From assembly GCA_012512355.1 (NCBI GenBank), contig JAAZEI010000040.1, positions 1 through 7,181 on the forward strand: 7,181 nt of DNA, in the 5' to 3' direction. The translations under genes and the position numbers were made by a program. Source of the stretch: Clostridiales bacterium (GTDB taxonomy: Bacteria; Bacillota; Clostridia; Christensenellales; Aristaeellaceae). The first letter of the stretch is position 1. The number at the start of each line of letters is the position of its first letter. A model generated the notes under the pieces. The model did not search any database. It was not told where the DNA came from and saw only the letters and a program-made list of their open reading frames with translations. Positions 1-5,724 of the stretch are shown here, piece by piece.

Positions 1-623
1 GCTAAGGGAGAATAATCATGCGCCGTCCCCTGGGCACATAGACGAAACACCACATGGGTCAGGACGGGAAGCAAAAGCGACGCTATGAGAAGATAAATTT
101 GCTCATGGCGGTTATGTTTTCGAAAGACATTAAAGTACTTGATGATGAGGCCCAAGGATAGGAAAAAGAAGGCATAGCTGTATATCAAGTTGATGATCTG
201 GAAAGGTCCCATGACCACTTGCCAGTGATACACACCTGCGTGCTCTACAAAGGTCACCTTGTTTATATATAGATTAAAGACTCGAAACACCTGAAATATC
301 AGCGCCAGCAGCAGCGGCGGAAAGGATATCAGGATGCGGATTTTGGCGCTGGGCCGCACCGGGCTTAAAACACTTCTGGCAAACAGGTAAAACATCGGCG
401 CAATGAAAGGAAGCCCCACATACTGCACCCGGATGCCCATCAGGGCAGCTTCAGCAGAAGGAGCTATTACTTTGAGCAGGTGGCCAAATACATAAATAAA
501 CCCCGCGAAGGTTAAAAATATTAAATAAAAGGAATTATCGGAAGCGGAATTGACAACAGAAAGCAAAAGGCAAATAAAGCATACAATCAATGACAGGGAA
601 ATCAAACCAATGTAAAGGCTCAT
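1..623 (-). CDS. 7TM membrane sensor, N-terminal part (cut by window edge)
   Basis: The open frame runs from ATG at 623 to the window edge without a stop, giving 207 residues plus a partial codon. The visible part is a seven-helix membrane sensory domain of the kind found at the N-terminus of Gram-positive histidine kinases and diguanylate cyclases. It aligns residue for residue, without gaps through about residue 170, with the N-terminus of the GGDEF protein at 960-2459. Examples are SFYLIFL against SVYLIFL at residues 31-37 and IRVQYVGLP against VRVSYIGLP at 64-72. By hand count 27 of 50 residues match over 31-80. The start is fixed by this alignment and by an in-frame TGA 15 nt upstream. 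An AGGTGA sequence lies 12 nt upstream, which is rather far for a ribosome binding site. The output domain lies outside the window and could be GGDEF, histidine kinase or something else. Confidence 0.88.
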   Translation of the reverse strand, partial: MSLYIGLISLSLIVCFICLLLSVVNSASDNSFYLIFLTFAGFIYVFGHLLKVIAPSAEAALMGIRVQYVGLPFIAPMFYLFARSVLSPVRPSAKIRILISFPPLLLALIFQVFRVFNLYINKVTFVEHAGVYHWQVVMGPFQIINLIYSYAFFFLSLGLIIKYFNVFRKHNRHEQIYLLIASLLLPVLTHVVFRLCAQGTAHDYSPL

Positions 624-658
624 ATTCTGCTGTGTTCACCTGCTTTCCTTTTAAATCT

Positions 659-674
659 TAATCTCTGCAGATTA
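659..674. other. Small perfect hairpin in the leader of the 5' partial gene
   Basis: TAATCT and AGATTA are separated by four bases and form a 6-bp stem about 35 nt upstream of the ATG at 623, just before the AAAGGA/AGGTGA translation-start region. It has no T-run, so it is not an intrinsic terminator. It could affect RNA stability or translation, or be incidental. Confidence 0.3.
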
Positions 675-835
675 GCTCAGTATTCCTAGTACAAACCAGC
701 TTATCGCAATCTTACAAATCATACATCATGCCTCAGTCGAATTGATTGTTTTCAAACGCTCAAGCCAACATATACCAAAAACCATCCCAACCGTCGTTGT
801 ATTCACATTCTCTCACGACTTGTCGAATAAGGTGC

Positions 836-864
836 ATTATACATCGAATGTATAAATCAATCAA
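836..864 (-). promoter_or_regulatory. Sigma-A promoter for the partial 7TM sensor gene
   Basis: On the minus strand TTGATT (859-864) is followed after 17 bp by a perfect TATAAT (836-841). Transcription would start near 829, leaving an unusually long leader of about 205 nt before the ATG at 623. Apart from a small hairpin at 659-674 and the 11-base motif at 781-791, I recognise nothing in this leader. The whole 624-959 gap therefore holds this promoter, its operator-like palindrome and the long leader, with no supported gene. Confidence 0.65.
837..855. promoter_or_regulatory. Perfect 8-3-8 palindrome over the -10 box (candidate operator)
   Basis: TTATACAT, the spacer CGA, then ATGTATAA form a perfect inverted repeat of 8-bp arms. 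It covers five bases of the -10 hexamer and most of the promoter spacer, which is where a dimeric repressor would block RNA polymerase. No regulator gene for it is visible in the window. It is AT-rich, so part of the symmetry could come from the -10 sequence itself. Confidence 0.5.
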
Positions 865-959
865 GCAATTGATGAAGAAAATCAACAGCAAATGGTCAAA
901 AATGTATATTTTATATTACAAAGAGTCTCTGAATATGACTTGAGCTGACAGCTTATCCT

Positions 960-2459
960 CTACAGGTCATCCCGGAAAAGATAGACTTGGTTGCGGCCGT
1001 TTTCCTTGGCCGCATACAAAGCTTTGTCAGCCCGGCGCAGCAAGGTATCCAGCGAGATAGATTGCTCCTTCCCGGAAAACGCGATGCCGATGCTGATGCT
1101 CATACTGAGCTGCTGTTCCCTGTAAGCAAAGGTACTGTCCTCTATCAGCTTGCAAAGCCCTTGGGCCTGGCTGACAGCTTCGGGCTGCTGCAGGTTCTTG
1201 AACATCATCAAAAACTCTTCCCCGCCAAAACGTCCAAAGCTGTCTTCTTCGCGCAAATACCCCTGTATAAGCGCTGTAATTTGGCGCAATACCTGGTCCC
1301 CGGCTGCGTGACCCCAGGTATCATTCACCTTCTTGAAATGGTCCACATCAATCATCGCCAGCGCGCAGGACACACTTGTGTCTTCGCTGAGCTGGGCATT
1401 GAGGGCAAGGAAACTGTCTCTGTTGAGAATGCCCGTTAAAGCATCGTAGGTCGAGCGCATCTGCAGCTTATGAATCATTTCCGTTTTTTGGGTGATATCA
1501 TGATAGAGAATGCAGTAAGCGCTTTTTTTTCTATCCGGATCAATGATCGTATGCGTCACCTTAAATATGCGATTCTGTCCCTGTACCTCAAGGCGCACTT
1601 CGTCCTGACCGTCTCCAATGCCCGCCATGCCCGTCATTCTGTCTCCGGCCTCCAAACTTTCCAGGAGCGGAAACAGGGCTATCCCTGCCTGATTGGCATA
1701 CAAAAATTGATCATCCGCGCTGCAGATAATAAAGGCATCGCTCATTTCCTCCAGCACCTGTTCGCGCGCCACGGGGATAACCAAGAGAAGGTTGTGAAAA
1801 ATCACGCTGTAAAGCAAGATTACCATGGTGGCTGAGGTGATCATGGGCGTGAAGTCGTAGCGCAGCGCGCTTTTTGACAGGATGTAGGGAATGGTCGAGG
1901 CCACGGGCAGAAGCAGAGCAATCAGGAAGAGGATATCTTGCTGCCGACGATGTTTTTTACCCTTGAGCAAATCTTTTAGAATGAGGTAGATGCACAGCAG
2001 CGTGATGAAATAAGTATAGCCAAAACCAATATGATTGAGGATTCCCGGATAAACCCGGCAATTGGAAATCCATCCGTTTGAAATATACTCAATGTCCCGA
2101 TAGTAAAGCTGAACGAGAGGATAAAGCTGCACCGAAAGCAGGCTGACAAAGGGAATGAAAAAAAGCAGGATATGGTGGCTTATTCTCAGCCTTTTTTTCT
2201 GGTAAACATCCCGCAGGAATAAATAAGTCAGCGGTAGAATAGCAGGCAATCCGATATAGGACACCCTGACACCAAAAAAAGCAGCTTCTACATGAGTGGA
2301 TGTTATTTCAAGCAGATACCCAAAGCTGTACATGAAACAAGCCCCAAATAAAAATATCAGGTAGACTGACCTGTCCTGTGAGCGTTTGAGGATCACCCTG
2401 ACCATCAGGGCAAAGGATAAAATGACCGCTATCAAAGTAAACAGAATAAAAATATTCAC
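960..2459 (-). CDS. Diguanylate cyclase: 7TM sensor - PAS-like - GGDEF
   Basis: Membrane-bound enzyme predicted to make cyclic di-GMP from two GTP in response to a signal sensed by its membrane domain; 499 residues. Seven hydrophobic helices fill residues 1-229, a PAS-like segment lies at about 232-327 (ending ILYHDIT), and the GGDEF domain at about 335-495. Visible catalytic landmarks are YDALTGILNR (338-347), the metal-binding D371 in IDVDHFKKVND, GH at 383-384, the active-site GGEEF (412-416) and ADKALYAAKENGRN (477-490). An RxxD inhibitory site (R403-D406) sits exactly five residues before GGEEF, so feedback inhibition by the product is expected. The start is GTG; it is supported by gap-free alignment with the paralogue at 1-623, although the preceding AGAGGG is a weak ribosome site 11 nt away. 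No clear terminator follows the TAG stop. The signal sensed is unknown. Confidence 0.93.
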   Translation of the reverse strand: MNIFILFTLIAVILSFALMVRVILKRSQDRSVYLIFLFGACFMYSFGYLLEITSTHVEAAFFGVRVSYIGLPAILPLTYLFLRDVYQKKRLRISHHILLFFIPFVSLLSVQLYPLVQLYYRDIEYISNGWISNCRVYPGILNHIGFGYTYFITLLCIYLILKDLLKGKKHRRQQDILFLIALLLPVASTIPYILSKSALRYDFTPMITSATMVILLYSVIFHNLLLVIPVAREQVLEEMSDAFIICSADDQFLYANQAGIALFPLLESLEAGDRMTGMAGIGDGQDEVRLEVQGQNRIFKVTHTIIDPDRKKSAYCILYHDITQKTEMIHKLQMRSTYDALTGILNRDSFLALNAQLSEDTSVSCALAMIDVDHFKKVNDTWGHAAGDQVLRQITALIQGYLREEDSFGRFGGEEFLMMFKNLQQPEAVSQAQGLCKLIEDSTFAYREQQLSMSISIGIAFSGKEQSISLDTLLRRADKALYAAKENGRNQVYLFRDDL

Positions 2460-2485
2460 GCAGACTCAAACCCTCTTATTTCCAT
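2456..2485 (-). other. Possible 9-codon upstream ORF overlapping the GTG start
   Basis: An ATG at 2485 opens a frame encoding MEIRGFESA that ends in a TGA overlapping the GTG start of the cyclase gene (GTGA). An AGGATG sequence lies about 9 nt upstream of this ATG. Such stop/start overlaps often couple translation, which could help a gene whose own start is a GTG behind a weak ribosome site. There is no evidence beyond the arrangement, and chance is a real alternative. Confidence 0.25.
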
Positions 2486-2543
2486 AAAATCACATCCTGC
2501 ATCCTCATACCATCCCAACATGTATAAACATTGCAATATAAAG

Positions 2544-2571
2544 ATTATATCAGAAACACCGCATAGAACAA
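2544..2571 (-). promoter_or_regulatory. Extended -10 promoter for the diguanylate cyclase gene
   Basis: On the minus strand TTGTTC (2566-2571), a 16-bp spacer and a perfect TATAAT (2544-2549) preceded by TGA make a TGn extended -10 element. The extended -10 would compensate for the weak -35. Transcription would begin near 2537, giving a leader of about 77 nt. That leader contains the 11-base motif at 2509-2519 shared with the paralogue's leader, and one copy of the palindrome half-site ATGTATAA (2520-2527, plus strand). Confidence 0.6.
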
Positions 2572-2634
2572 GGCTTGAATATAAATATAGGTATACAAAA
2601 CAACCTTCGCAATACACACTGAGAAAAAAGGATG

Positions 2635-2657
2635 TTTGACGGGACTAACCCGTCAAA
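2635..2657 (-). terminator. Second terminator hairpin downstream of the reductase gene
   Basis: A perfect 9-bp stem (TTTGACGGG / CCCGTCAAA) with a 5-nt loop. Read on the minus strand it is followed by CATCCTTTTTT. It lies just beyond the hairpin at 2662-2687 and probably acts as a back-up terminator, insulating the cyclase gene from strong transcription of the reductase gene. Confidence 0.6.
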
Positions 2658-2661
2658 GCAA

Positions 2662-2687
2662 AAGGAACCTCATTTCTGAGGTTCCTT
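2662..2687 (-). terminator. Intrinsic terminator of the flavoprotein reductase gene
   Basis: A perfect 11-bp stem (AAGGAACCTCA / TGAGGTTCCTT) with a 4-nt loop lies about 46 nt after the TAA at 2734. On the minus strand the stem runs into TTTTGCTTT. The position just past the stop codon supports a terminator role. Confidence 0.8.
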
Positions 2688-2733
2688 GCTTATACTTCCT
2701 TCTTTCAATATAAGGGAATGTTGGGAGATTCTT

Positions 2734-4500
2734 TTATTCTGCGAGTTTTTGATGAACTACTTCTGCAATCTGCTTGCCCCAGGCAAGACAGTTGCCGTGG
2801 CCCATGCCGCCAATTGAGTTGAGACCGCCCACATTGGCCATGCCAACGATTTCGCCTGCGATATAAACACCCTGGATGACGGTGCCGTCTGTACGGACAA
2901 CTTCACAATCCTTGGTCATCATGGGGCCGCCGCTGGTAATCATCACATAGGGTATCGTCTCAACAGCATAGAAGGGGCCATTTTCCATCGCCACAAGCTG
3001 CTTGGTGCGGCCAAAGGCATCCTTGCCTGAAGCTGCGCCATCATTGTAAGTTGTGATGGTGTCAACAAAAGCATCAACCGGAAGACCAGCCTTTTGCGCC
3101 AGCTCCTCAACAGAATCTGCTTTGAAAGCATGGCCCTTCTCTATGAGCATCTCAGAAAAAGCATCAAATTCAGCCGGTTCGCGTCCGCTGGATCCTGCTG
3201 TGAACACATTGGCATCCGCTATGAGCATCTCAGGAGAGAATACGGTATACACAATGTTTTGCTCAGCTTCGCTCCAGGAATCACTTTTCACTTTGGAGTC
3301 TGCACCTGTTTCATCAGCCATGCGATGGCCATTGACATCTATCCACAGAGCGCCATTGGTCACATTGAATCTGCCCATTTCAAAGAAACTGTCTGACATC
3401 CGGATGCCGCCTGCATAGGCTGTGCAAAAATCCATGTTGGTGAAGGCTGCGCCCAAATCATCAAGCCAAACATATCCATCTCCTGTAACAAAGCTTGGTG
3501 AGGTGGTCAGGATGTTGTCAAAGTTATATTTCATCAGCAATTCTTCAGAACCGCCGTACCCGCCTGTGCAAATGGCTGTGGCTGCGGCATAAAAATCGGT
3601 CTGTGTGCCATCTGCCATCATCACGCTGGCGCCTACCACAATGCCCTCATCGTCTGTTAAAAGGTTGGTTACTTTGCTGTTAAGGGCCAAATAAGCGTTT
3701 TTCCCGAGATATTCTTCTAACTCTTCGTTCAGGGTTTTTATAAAGGCAGATGCTCCGCCTTTGCCCGAATAATTTCGGTCCACATTCAGAGGCTGGTATA
3801 CGCCCGGATAGGGGACGCGGTCACCAAAATCACAGCCCATGTCATCGAGCCAATCGACTGACGCCCCGGAGATATAGGTAAACTCACGGGCTATCTCCTC
3901 GTTGAAGGTGCCAGCACCGCCCAGACGAACAAAATCCGCAAAGGCAAGTTCGGGTGAATCCTCAATGCCGGCTTCTTTTTGCATCCTGGTGTTGTTACCA
4001 AGCAGGGTACCGCCTGCCACCATGGCAGAACCACCCACAGAGCCAGTTTGCTCAAACAAGATGACATTCAGTCCCAGCTCTGCCGCGCGCACTGCCGCGG
4101 TCATGCCGGCCATGCCTGCGCCAATCACAATCATGTCAGCCTGTTCAAAAGGAATCTCCGCTGTTTCCTCATCGCCTTCAAGCGCATTTTGGACAGCCTT
4201 CATGATGCCATCAGAGGTGTAGGTTGCGCCTGTTATCGCATCTACATGAAAACTCTGTGCGTCAATGATGGCGGCGGGAATCGCTTCAACTGCCGGATCG
4301 GACAAACCCGGAGTTTCTGAGTGGTCAAGCACGGTGACGTCTGCAATTTTACCATTTGATACTGTAACTGATACCTTAATCGGACCCATTAATCCGGCGC
4401 CTGCGCCTTCATAAGTGCCATCCGCGTACTGCGCATCAGCAAATGCGCTCAAGGACATCAGCATGACCAGGGACAGGATAAGTGATAGGATTCTTTTCAA
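2734..4500 (-). CDS. Secreted flavinylated FAD-dependent reductase (FMN_bind + fumarate-reductase-type domain)
   Basis: Predicted extracytosolic reductase of 588 residues. A signal peptide (1 to about 21-23, ending AFADA) has no lipobox cysteine. An FMN_bind domain follows (about 25-108) with the flavinylation motif DAITGATYT (87-95); ApbE would attach FMN to T93. An FAD-binding domain of the fumarate reductase/urocanate reductase family follows (about 121-585), with dinucleotide motif VIGAGMAG (125-132) and C-terminal GE...NSIGG (549-565). Electrons should pass from an outside donor to FMN, then FAD, then substrate. Aligned from memory with Shewanella flavocytochrome c, the catalytic arginine position of GKRFVNEITTRD falls on D401, the substrate arginine of NRLGG is S562, and VHHTMGG reads VMITSGG (519-525). 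Fumarate is therefore an unlikely substrate. The start is TTG, set by AGAAGGAG 8 nt upstream and by alignment with the neighbour. There is no CxxCH haem motif. Confidence 0.9.
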   Translation of the reverse strand: MKRILSLILSLVMLMSLSAFADAQYADGTYEGAGAGLMGPIKVSVTVSNGKIADVTVLDHSETPGLSDPAVEAIPAAIIDAQSFHVDAITGATYTSDGIMKAVQNALEGDEETAEIPFEQADMIVIGAGMAGMTAAVRAAELGLNVILFEQTGSVGGSAMVAGGTLLGNNTRMQKEAGIEDSPELAFADFVRLGGAGTFNEEIAREFTYISGASVDWLDDMGCDFGDRVPYPGVYQPLNVDRNYSGKGGASAFIKTLNEELEEYLGKNAYLALNSKVTNLLTDDEGIVVGASVMMADGTQTDFYAAATAICTGGYGGSEELLMKYNFDNILTTSPSFVTGDGYVWLDDLGAAFTNMDFCTAYAGGIRMSDSFFEMGRFNVTNGALWIDVNGHRMADETGADSKVKSDSWSEAEQNIVYTVFSPEMLIADANVFTAGSSGREPAEFDAFSEMLIEKGHAFKADSVEELAQKAGLPVDAFVDTITTYNDGAASGKDAFGRTKQLVAMENGPFYAVETIPYVMITSGGPMMTKDCEVVRTDGTVIQGVYIAGEIVGMANVGGLNSIGGMGHGNCLAWGKQIAEVVHQKLAE

Positions 4501-4508
4501 AGTTCATT

Positions 4509-4516
4509 CTCCTTCT
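4509..4516 (-). promoter_or_regulatory. RBS that selects the TTG start of the reductase
   Basis: AGAAGGAG is followed by an 8-nt spacer and then TTG (4498-4500). An ATG lies between them, only 2 nt from GGAGA and in another frame, so it is too close to be used. The same motif-to-start spacing (8 nt) occurs before the triple-FMN gene. Confidence 0.8.
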
Positions 4517-4540
4517 TTTGTTTCGAAATTTACCTACTTT

Positions 4541-4569
4541 AGTATAGCTGATATCCATGCCCTTGTCAA
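4541..4569 (-). promoter_or_regulatory. Strong sigma-A promoter of the reductase gene
   Basis: On the minus strand a perfect TTGACA (4564-4569), a 17-bp spacer and TATACT (4541-4546), one mismatch from consensus. Transcription would begin near 4534, with a leader of about 34 nt. An 8-bp palindrome AACATGTT (4576-4583) lies just upstream of the -35, a possible but unproven regulator site. I see nothing recognisable in 4584-4714. Confidence 0.85.
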
Positions 4570-4714
4570 TTGTTTAACATGTTTGAGTAGTTTAGTTAAT
4601 AATATACCAAGCAATATGAATCAACGAATCCTCTCCGGCACCCCTGAATATCGATGCGATCAGAACACCCTTCGGTCATTGAAGACTTTATTCAACCCAT
4701 ACAAAAACTGTCAT

Positions 4715-4750
4715 TTAAAGGGCTTGAATCACATGATTCAAGCCCTTTAA
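4715..4750 (-). terminator. Intrinsic terminator of the triple-FMN gene
   Basis: A perfect 17-bp inverted repeat: TTAAAGGGCTTGAATCA, two bases, then its complement. In practice the loop is 4 nt or more. On the minus strand it is followed by a T-rich stretch (ATGACAGTTTTTG). It lies about 78 nt past the stop at 4828 and separates the two flavoprotein genes into distinct transcripts. Confidence 0.8.
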
Positions 4751-4827
4751 CACTATTTGAATGATTGAGAGCAGTATGGGGCCACAAGACAGCCATCAGC
4801 CCGATTTATAAGAAAAACAGCTTTGGA

Positions 4828-5688
4828 TTACTCGCCTAACAGCGCGTTTTCAACAGCTTCCATGATGCCTTCTGAGGTGTAGGTCGCGCCCGACACCGCA
4901 TCAACGTCCGCACTCTGCTCTTCAATGATGGCAGCAGGAATTCCCTCAATGGCCGGATCCGAAATACCTGCCGTCTCCGCATGCTCAAGCAAGCTGATGT
5001 CGGTTATCATGCCATCGGATACGGTGACGGAAACCAGGATGGGACCGCCAAAACCCGTGCCTTCGCCTTCATAGGTACCATCTTCAAACACCACGGTTTG
5101 AGGAAGGGCATTTTCAACCGCTTCTATAAGACCTTCGGAGGTATAGGTCGCACCGGCCACCACATCCACATCCGTGCTTTGAACTTCTATCATGGCCGCC
5201 GGAATCTGCTCGATGGCAGGGTCTGAAATACCGGGTGTTTCGGAATGCTCAAGCACCAGAATTTCGGTCACCAGCCCATCCAAAAATGTAACAGACACCC
5301 TGATGGGTCCGCCAAAGCCGGTGCCTTCGCCTTCATAGGTGCCATCCGCAAACTGTTCATCGTCAATCAGGGCATTTAAAACAGCTTCCATGATACCATC
5401 CGAAGTGTAGGTGGCCCCAGCCACTACATCCACATCAACGCTTTGCGCTTCTATGATGTCAGCGGGTATTTGTTCAACGGCGGCATCTGAGATGCCCGAT
5501 GTCTCGGAATGTTCAAGCAGCTCGATGTCCGTTATTTTGCCATCCAAAACAGTGACAGAAACCAAAATTGCGCCGCCAAAGCCTTCGCCCTCCCCTTGGT
5601 AGGTGCCATCCGGATACTGCGCCTGCGCAAAAGCGCTCAGAGACAAAAGCATCATCATGGCCAGCAAAACAGATAGAATTTTTTTCAT
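4828..5688 (-). CDS. Secreted triple FMN-binding-domain protein, probable multi-flavin electron carrier
   Basis: 286 residues: a Sec signal peptide (1 to about 21-23, ending AFAQA, no lipobox) and three tandem FMN_bind domains, with nothing else. Each domain starts near DGTY and carries a flavinylation motif of the form DxxxGATYTS. The predicted FMN-bearing threonines are T93, T181 and T269, exactly 88 residues apart. The family is known for covalent FMN added outside the membrane by ApbE, and for electron transfer as in NqrC/RnfG and the Listeria lipoprotein PplA. The likely role is a diffusible or wall-held electron carrier, perhaps feeding the reductase at 2734-4500. The mature part has about 52 acidic and only 2 Lys/Arg residues, with no Cys or Trp. 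An upstream in-frame ATG at 5718 is rejected: it sits at the predicted transcription start, and AAAGGAG lies after it. ATG 5691 is a possible alternative. No membrane anchor, LPxTG or S-layer motif is visible. Confidence 0.92.
   Translation of the reverse strand: MKKILSVLLAMMMLLSLSAFAQAQYPDGTYQGEGEGFGGAILVSVTVLDGKITDIELLEHSETSGISDAAVEQIPADIIEAQSVDVDVVAGATYTSDGIMEAVLNALIDDEQFADGTYEGEGTGFGGPIRVSVTFLDGLVTEILVLEHSETPGISDPAIEQIPAAMIEVQSTDVDVVAGATYTSEGLIEAVENALPQTVVFEDGTYEGEGTGFGGPILVSVTVSDGMITDISLLEHAETAGISDPAIEGIPAAIIEEQSADVDAVSGATYTSEGIMEAVENALLGE
4831..5088 (-). repeat. FMN_bind repeat 3 (258 bp)
   Basis: Residues 201-286 of the triple-FMN protein. By hand count it matches repeat 2 at about 64 of 83 positions. 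It is the only copy with the common S-G-A-T form of the flavinylation motif (threonine 269), and it contains no Lys or Arg. Confidence 0.9.
5089..5352 (-). repeat. FMN_bind repeat 2 (264 bp)
   Basis: Residues 113-200 of the triple-FMN protein. It has the same 88-residue length as repeat 1 and matches it at about 60 of 83 positions by hand count. Its flavinylation motif is A-G-A-T (threonine 181). Similarity to the other copies is also visible at the nucleotide level around the DGTYEGEG coding stretch, which suggests fairly recent internal duplication. Confidence 0.9.
5353..5616 (-). repeat. FMN_bind repeat 1 (264 bp)
   Basis: Residues 25-112 of the triple-FMN protein. Together with the signal peptide it aligns without gaps to the N-terminal module of the reductase at 2734-4500. 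Its flavinylation motif is A-G-A-T (threonine 93), the same residue number as in the reductase. Confidence 0.9.
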
Positions 5689-5696
5689 CATAATCT

Positions 5697-5703
5697 CTCC
5701 TTT
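5697..5703 (-). promoter_or_regulatory. RBS that selects the start of the triple-FMN gene
   Basis: AAAGGAG lies 8 nt before ATG 5688 and 5 nt before ATG 5691. It lies inside the longer frame that begins at 5718, so that longer start is not supported. ATG 5688 reproduces the spacing and the MK(K/R)ILS N-terminus of the reductase gene. Confidence 0.8.
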
Positions 5704-5724
5704 AACGATTTTATTCATGTCTTT

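Noticed and set aside
624..829. Cyclic di-GMP riboswitch in the long leader of the partial sensor gene
   Set aside because: A ~205-nt leader next to a GGDEF gene invites the idea, but I could not match the conserved class I or class II core sequences, and no terminator or RBS-sequestering switch is evident.
746..943. 65-codon plus-strand frame starting at TTG
   Set aside because: It has no ribosome binding site, a biased unstructured composition, and it runs through the promoter and palindrome of the minus-strand gene.
944..959. Terminator for the cyclase gene from the small palindrome AGCTGACAGCT
   Set aside because: The arms are only five bases around a single base, so a hairpin cannot form properly, and no T-run follows directly.
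987..1835. Two long plus-strand frames opposite the cyclase gene
   Set aside because: They are antisense shadows of a GGDEF gene with all its motifs intact, and neither encodes recognisable motifs.
2734..4500. Naming the reductase a fumarate reductase or urocanate reductase
   Set aside because: The fold matches, but the residues that bind and protonate fumarate appear to be replaced, so a substrate-specific name would be unsupported.
5689..5718. Longer N-terminus for the triple-FMN protein from ATG 5718
   Set aside because: That ATG coincides with the predicted transcription start, and the ribosome site AAAGGAG lies after it. The added residues would also spoil a good signal peptide.
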